From Numida meleagris (lineage: Eukaryota > Chordata > Aves > Galliformes > Numididae): DNA of 64,000 nucleotides. Position numbers and translations under genes: made by a program. Below the pieces are notes generated by a model. That model was not told the origin of the DNA. It saw only the letters and a program-made list of their open reading frames with translations, and ran no database searches. Location of the stretch: the NCBI RefSeq assembly GCF_002078875.1, contig NC_034412.1, positions 34,803,530 through 34,867,529 of the forward strand, written 5' to 3'. Below, piece by piece: positions 62,201 through 64,000 of this stretch (within the stretch, counting starts at the first letter, position 1; every line of letters starts with the position of its first letter).

Positions 62201-62919
62201 AGAGGGTTATTCTGATAATTCAAATGTTGTGAAGTTCAGTAAGAATATACATGCAAACTCAAACATCTTTTTCCTGAAGTATGACAGTATCAGATCTAGC
62301 AGTTGGAGAGCTGCATAACAAGTTTCATATTAACTGATATTTTCCTCAAAATACTCAAGTTTCACAATTATATTTTGACTTGGATAAGTCAAAGCAATAT
62401 CCAGTTAACCAGTTATATAACCACACTACTTTCTGAAAAGATGTACTGTGATCGCAGAATGTGAAAGCAGGAGTTAAAGTAGCTTCCACCTCAGTGGTGA
62501 ATTCTCTCAGGTTTATCATGAAAAGGATATTCTAGTTCTAACATTTTAATTGTTCAGCCTAGGGGAAACTAAAGGTAGTAACACACAGACGTTAAGATTT
62601 CAGTGTCCAAAGGAGTAGCCTTAGAATAAGTGGAACATTTTTGTCATCTTGCCTCTTACTGAACCGGTTAAAACTCACTTGTAATCAACAACTCACATTC
62701 CCCTCTACATACCTCGTCATCAGAACTGATATAGCTTCCAGACATATTTTTTTCCAAGTATATTTTTGAAGTGGTTTGTTGCAGAAAATCTGAGATCCTC
62801 TGTACAAGAAAGTCTCGGTCTTTCAAGTTGGCAAACAGGAATGTCATTCTGTTTTTAGTGCTGATTGACAACGGGCTGGGCAAGACACTGGAGCTATCTG
62901 CTTTTTCCACTATCGTCAC
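43485..62919 (-). CDS. TBC1D9: TBC1 domain family member 9, C-terminal 913 residues, 15 coding exons
   Basis: Partial; N-terminal exons lie right of the window (human protein about 1266 residues). Exons in transcript order: 62919-62713, 61079-60909, 60451-60301, 58898-58684, 57006-56889, 55970-55685, 54448-54319, 52929-52831, 52715-52647, 51528-51288, 47773-47708, 46506-46420, 45480-45406, 45270-45170, 44210-43485. All phases close (2742 nt). Window-numbered residues: end of GRAM2 at about 20-45, TBC domain at about 150-380 with both catalytic fingers intact (I207-x-x-D210-x-x-R213 and YCQ248), a canonical EF-hand loop [12 protein letters not shown] at 546-557, and an acidic Ser-rich tail ending [11 protein letters not shown] proteins accelerate GTP hydrolysis by Rabs. 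TBC1D9 has been linked to calcium-responsive autophagy, which would fit the EF-hand. Convergent with ELMOD2. Confidence 0.97.
45170..45270 (-). CDS. TBC1D9: TBC1D9 exon
   Basis: [20 protein letters not shown], then [14 protein letters not shown]: a basic, Lys/Ser-rich linker. Donor GTACTT. Confidence 0.94.
45406..45480 (-). CDS. TBC1D9: TBC1D9 exon
   Basis: [20 protein letters not shown], then LKTDK. A second AG 12 nt into the exon allows an in-frame form lacking VVGL. Confidence 0.92.
46236..46255. repeat. (AC)n microsatellite followed by a C run
   Basis: About ten AC units directly followed by seven or eight C. Intronic. Confidence 0.85.
46420..46506 (-). CDS. TBC1D9: TBC1D9 exon
   Basis: [20 protein letters not shown], then EDITPECTH. 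Acceptor TTGTTTAG, donor GTAGGC. Confidence 0.94.
47708..47773 (-). CDS. TBC1D9: TBC1D9 exon (66 nt)
   Basis: [20 protein letters not shown] plus P, joining SGLS to the DPSPEQEE exon in frame. Acceptor TGTTTAG, donor GTAAGT. Confidence 0.94.
47774..51287 (-). other. TBC1D9 intron (about 3.5 kb)
   Basis: Contains a less AT-rich block at about 48640-49460 with several overlapping open frames on both strands, none recognisable, and a similar patch at about 50350-51050. No known repeat family was recognised. Confidence 0.5.
51288..51528 (-). CDS. TBC1D9: TBC1D9 exon: EF-hand
   Basis: [37 protein letters not shown], then EF-hand loop [12 protein letters not shown] and FVSGL. Ends after one base of Ser at GTAAGG. 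Confidence 0.97.
52647..52715 (-). CDS. TBC1D9: TBC1D9 exon (23 codons)
   Basis: [20 protein letters not shown] plus LFK, in phase 0 both ends. The acceptor lacks a good pyrimidine tract, but frame and protein match leave no doubt about the exon. Confidence 0.93.
52831..52929 (-). CDS. TBC1D9: TBC1D9 exon
   Basis: 33 codons: [20 protein letters not shown] and [13 protein letters not shown]. Acceptor TCTTAAG, donor GTAAGT. Confidence 0.96.
54319..54448 (-). CDS. TBC1D9: TBC1D9 exon
   Basis: [20 protein letters not shown], then [13 protein letters not shown]. Acceptor CTCACCAG, donor GTAGGA. Confidence 0.96.
54986..55149 (+). mobile_element. CR1 LINE 3' fragment
   Basis: GATGCCCCATCCCTGGAGGT, TTCAAGGCCAGCTTGGCTGG, GGTCCCTTCCAACCCAAGCC, ending in two ATTCTACGATCCTACG-type octamers. 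Antisense to TBC1D9, intronic. Confidence 0.92.
55685..55970 (-). CDS. TBC1D9: TBC1D9 exon: TBC domain C-terminal part
   Basis: [20 protein letters not shown], then [19 protein letters not shown] and [16 protein letters not shown]. The SWFLTLF motif is diagnostic of TBC domains. Confidence 0.97.
56889..57006 (-). CDS. TBC1D9: TBC1D9 exon: TBC domain
   Basis: [20 protein letters not shown] followed by [19 protein letters not shown]. Conserved TBC helix block; phases match both neighbours. Confidence 0.97.
58684..58898 (-). CDS. TBC1D9: TBC1D9 exon: TBC catalytic fingers
   Basis: Encodes [18 protein letters not shown] (IxxDxxR Arg finger) and NPNIGYCQ (Gln finger, last codon of the exon), so both catalytic residues are present. 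Acceptor CCCCCAG, donor GTAACT. Confidence 0.97.
60103..60119. repeat. Poly(A) run of 17
   Basis: Homopolymer in a TBC1D9 intron. Confidence 0.8.
60301..60451 (-). CDS. TBC1D9: TBC1D9 exon: start of TBC domain
   Basis: [20 protein letters not shown], then [20 protein letters not shown], the GIP...R..LW entry motif of TBC domains. Donor GTAAGC after one base of Gly. Confidence 0.96.
60909..61079 (-). CDS. TBC1D9: TBC1D9 exon: Ser-rich linker
   Basis: 57 codons: [49 protein letters not shown]. The first half is Ser/Thr-rich and looks divergent from my memory of the human linker; the second half is strongly conserved. Confidence 0.93.
62713..62919 (-). CDS. TBC1D9: TBC1D9 exon: end of second GRAM domain
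   Basis: 69 codons in phase 0: [33 protein letters not shown], ending YISSDDE. Acceptor CTCCCTAG, donor GTATGT. The [19 protein letters not shown] block is the second GRAM domain of TBC1D9. Confidence 0.95.
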
Positions 62920-64000
62920 CTAGGGAGAAACAGATAGCTACCTTAAGATCTTCATTAATTGAGCTCCTTGCTTTAAGAAACCATTTAAGTATAATAAACC
63001 CATGTCCTTTCCTCCCTTGTATCACAGGCATCCCTTTACTGGACAACAGGATACATATTAAAAGATTCAGAAGTCTAAAGATGAAGACTGCCATCCCCCT
63101 ACAATTGGCATCTATACATTCTCTGGCAAAACTCCCTTTTTCTGCTTCATTTATTTCCCTCAGGCTTCATTTTACAAGAGGCAGCACAACCAAATTTCTT
63201 CAGTGGGATTCAGATCTATGAGCTTTTTGTAGGACCTCAAAATCCTTCTCCTACTCCCCAACACTACTACAGGCTGAATCAGCAGAGAATTTTGCTTACT
63301 TTTTATTGCTAACATACATGAATAAGCCTTTTTTCTTTTCCTCCTTCCTCAAGAACACTCCTATTATGTTATCACAGTATGTAGCTGTAACAACTGTTAT
63401 TTCAATTGCATTTTCATGATGTATAGAAACCTGCAGCTAAGGGAAACTAATGCCATGCTCCTTTGAAATGAAAACACCTATCTTCTGATGTGGCAGTTTG
63501 TTTGGCCTTCAGCTGTTAGTAAGCGTGTAGTTAATCTAACTGAATTCCAATCTGTAAGCAGTACTCATGCTACTATCTACTGACTACATGGCACAAGTTC
63601 CCTGAATTTTTGTTAAAGCATGTTTACACCTCAAAGTCTCAGGGGTAAGTTGCACACTGTGGATGAATTCTGTAACAGCATTATTAATAGCCTCAAACAA
63701 ATCAACCAACCAACTCTGTGCAGCTCAATACGCAATTTGAAGTACTTCTGTCTTTTTTGACTTTAAACCATTTCCTAGGTAATAAAATCTGTCTTACTGT
63801 CTTTGGTATCAAAGAGGGCACATCTCAGTTTATCACAACTTTTTCTTTTGTCCCATCACACTTTTTTTTTTTTAAAAAAAGGGATCAATGGTGAGACAAT
63901 AGTACTATAATATTAGTGTTTCTCTAGCTAAAAGGATAATGCTTTGCACAATATTCACTTTAAAAATCTGTTTAACAGCTTCAGCGTGCAGCTCAGATCC
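62920..64000 (-). other. TBC1D9 intron at the right edge
   Basis: No further GRAM-domain exon could be recognised before the window ends, so the next upstream exon lies beyond it. Confidence 0.55.

Larger units (their letters stand above)
51529..62712 (-). other. TBC1D9 introns, 5' part of the gene in the window
   Basis: Introns between the exons listed from 51528 to 62713, including 57007-58683, 58899-60300 and 61080-62712. Only a CR1 fragment (54986-55149) and a poly(A) run (60103-60119) stand out. Confidence 0.55.

Noticed and set aside
1..64000. tRNA, rRNA, CRISPR, integrase/attachment sites, prophage or bacterial operon features
   Set aside because: None seen. Intron-containing vertebrate genes, CR1 repeats and CpG islands show this is nuclear bird DNA.

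Overview
The window is ordinary nuclear DNA of a bird, most likely a galliform such as chicken. It is AT-rich with long introns, GT-AG splice sites, promoter CpG islands, CR1 LINE fragments ending in ATTCTATG-type repeats, and deleted copies of a mariner element that resembles chicken Galluhop. There are no operons, CRISPR arrays, phage or plasmid features. The gene order matches the conserved vertebrate block MGAT4D - ELMOD2 - (UCP1 in mammals) - TBC1D9, as recalled from human 4q31.

Region 1 (1-23,414, minus strand): the 5' eight coding exons of an MGAT4-family N-acetylglucosaminyltransferase, called MGAT4D from homology and synteny. Every splice phase closes, and the start lies in a CpG island at about 23.3-23.6 kb. 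The 3' exons lie left of the window.

Region 2 (23,415-27,664): a divergent intergenic interval with three CR1 fragments. The last one ends only about 0.5 kb before the ELMOD2 start codon. A second CpG island spans about 27.3-28.0 kb.

Region 3 (27,665-34,023, plus strand): a complete eight-exon ELMOD2 gene encoding 297 residues, an ELMO-domain GAP for ARF/ARL GTPases. A long 3' UTR may run to an AATAAA near 37.96 kb.

Region 4 (34,024-43,484): the tail-to-tail interval between ELMOD2 and TBC1D9. It holds a CR1 fragment and the TBC1D9 3' UTR, but no recognisable UCP1 exon. This is the slot UCP1 occupies in mammals, and it fits the known loss of UCP1 in birds.

Region 5 (43,485-64,000, minus strand): fifteen 3' coding exons (913 residues) of TBC1D9. 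They carry the end of the second GRAM domain, an intact TBC Rab-GAP domain, an EF-hand and the acidic C-terminal tail. The N-terminal exons lie right of the window.

I found no convincing new biological system. The items worth a second look are the retained catalytic-type acidic motif in the MGAT4D-like protein, the empty UCP1 slot, a CR1 element hard against the ELMOD2 promoter, MITE-like mariner remnants, tandem splice acceptors and a few unexplained intronic blocks. The three genes show no evidence here of acting in one pathway. They share a chromosomal block; two of them (ELMOD2, TBC1D9) are GAPs for small GTPases, and the third is a Golgi glycosyltransferase relative.
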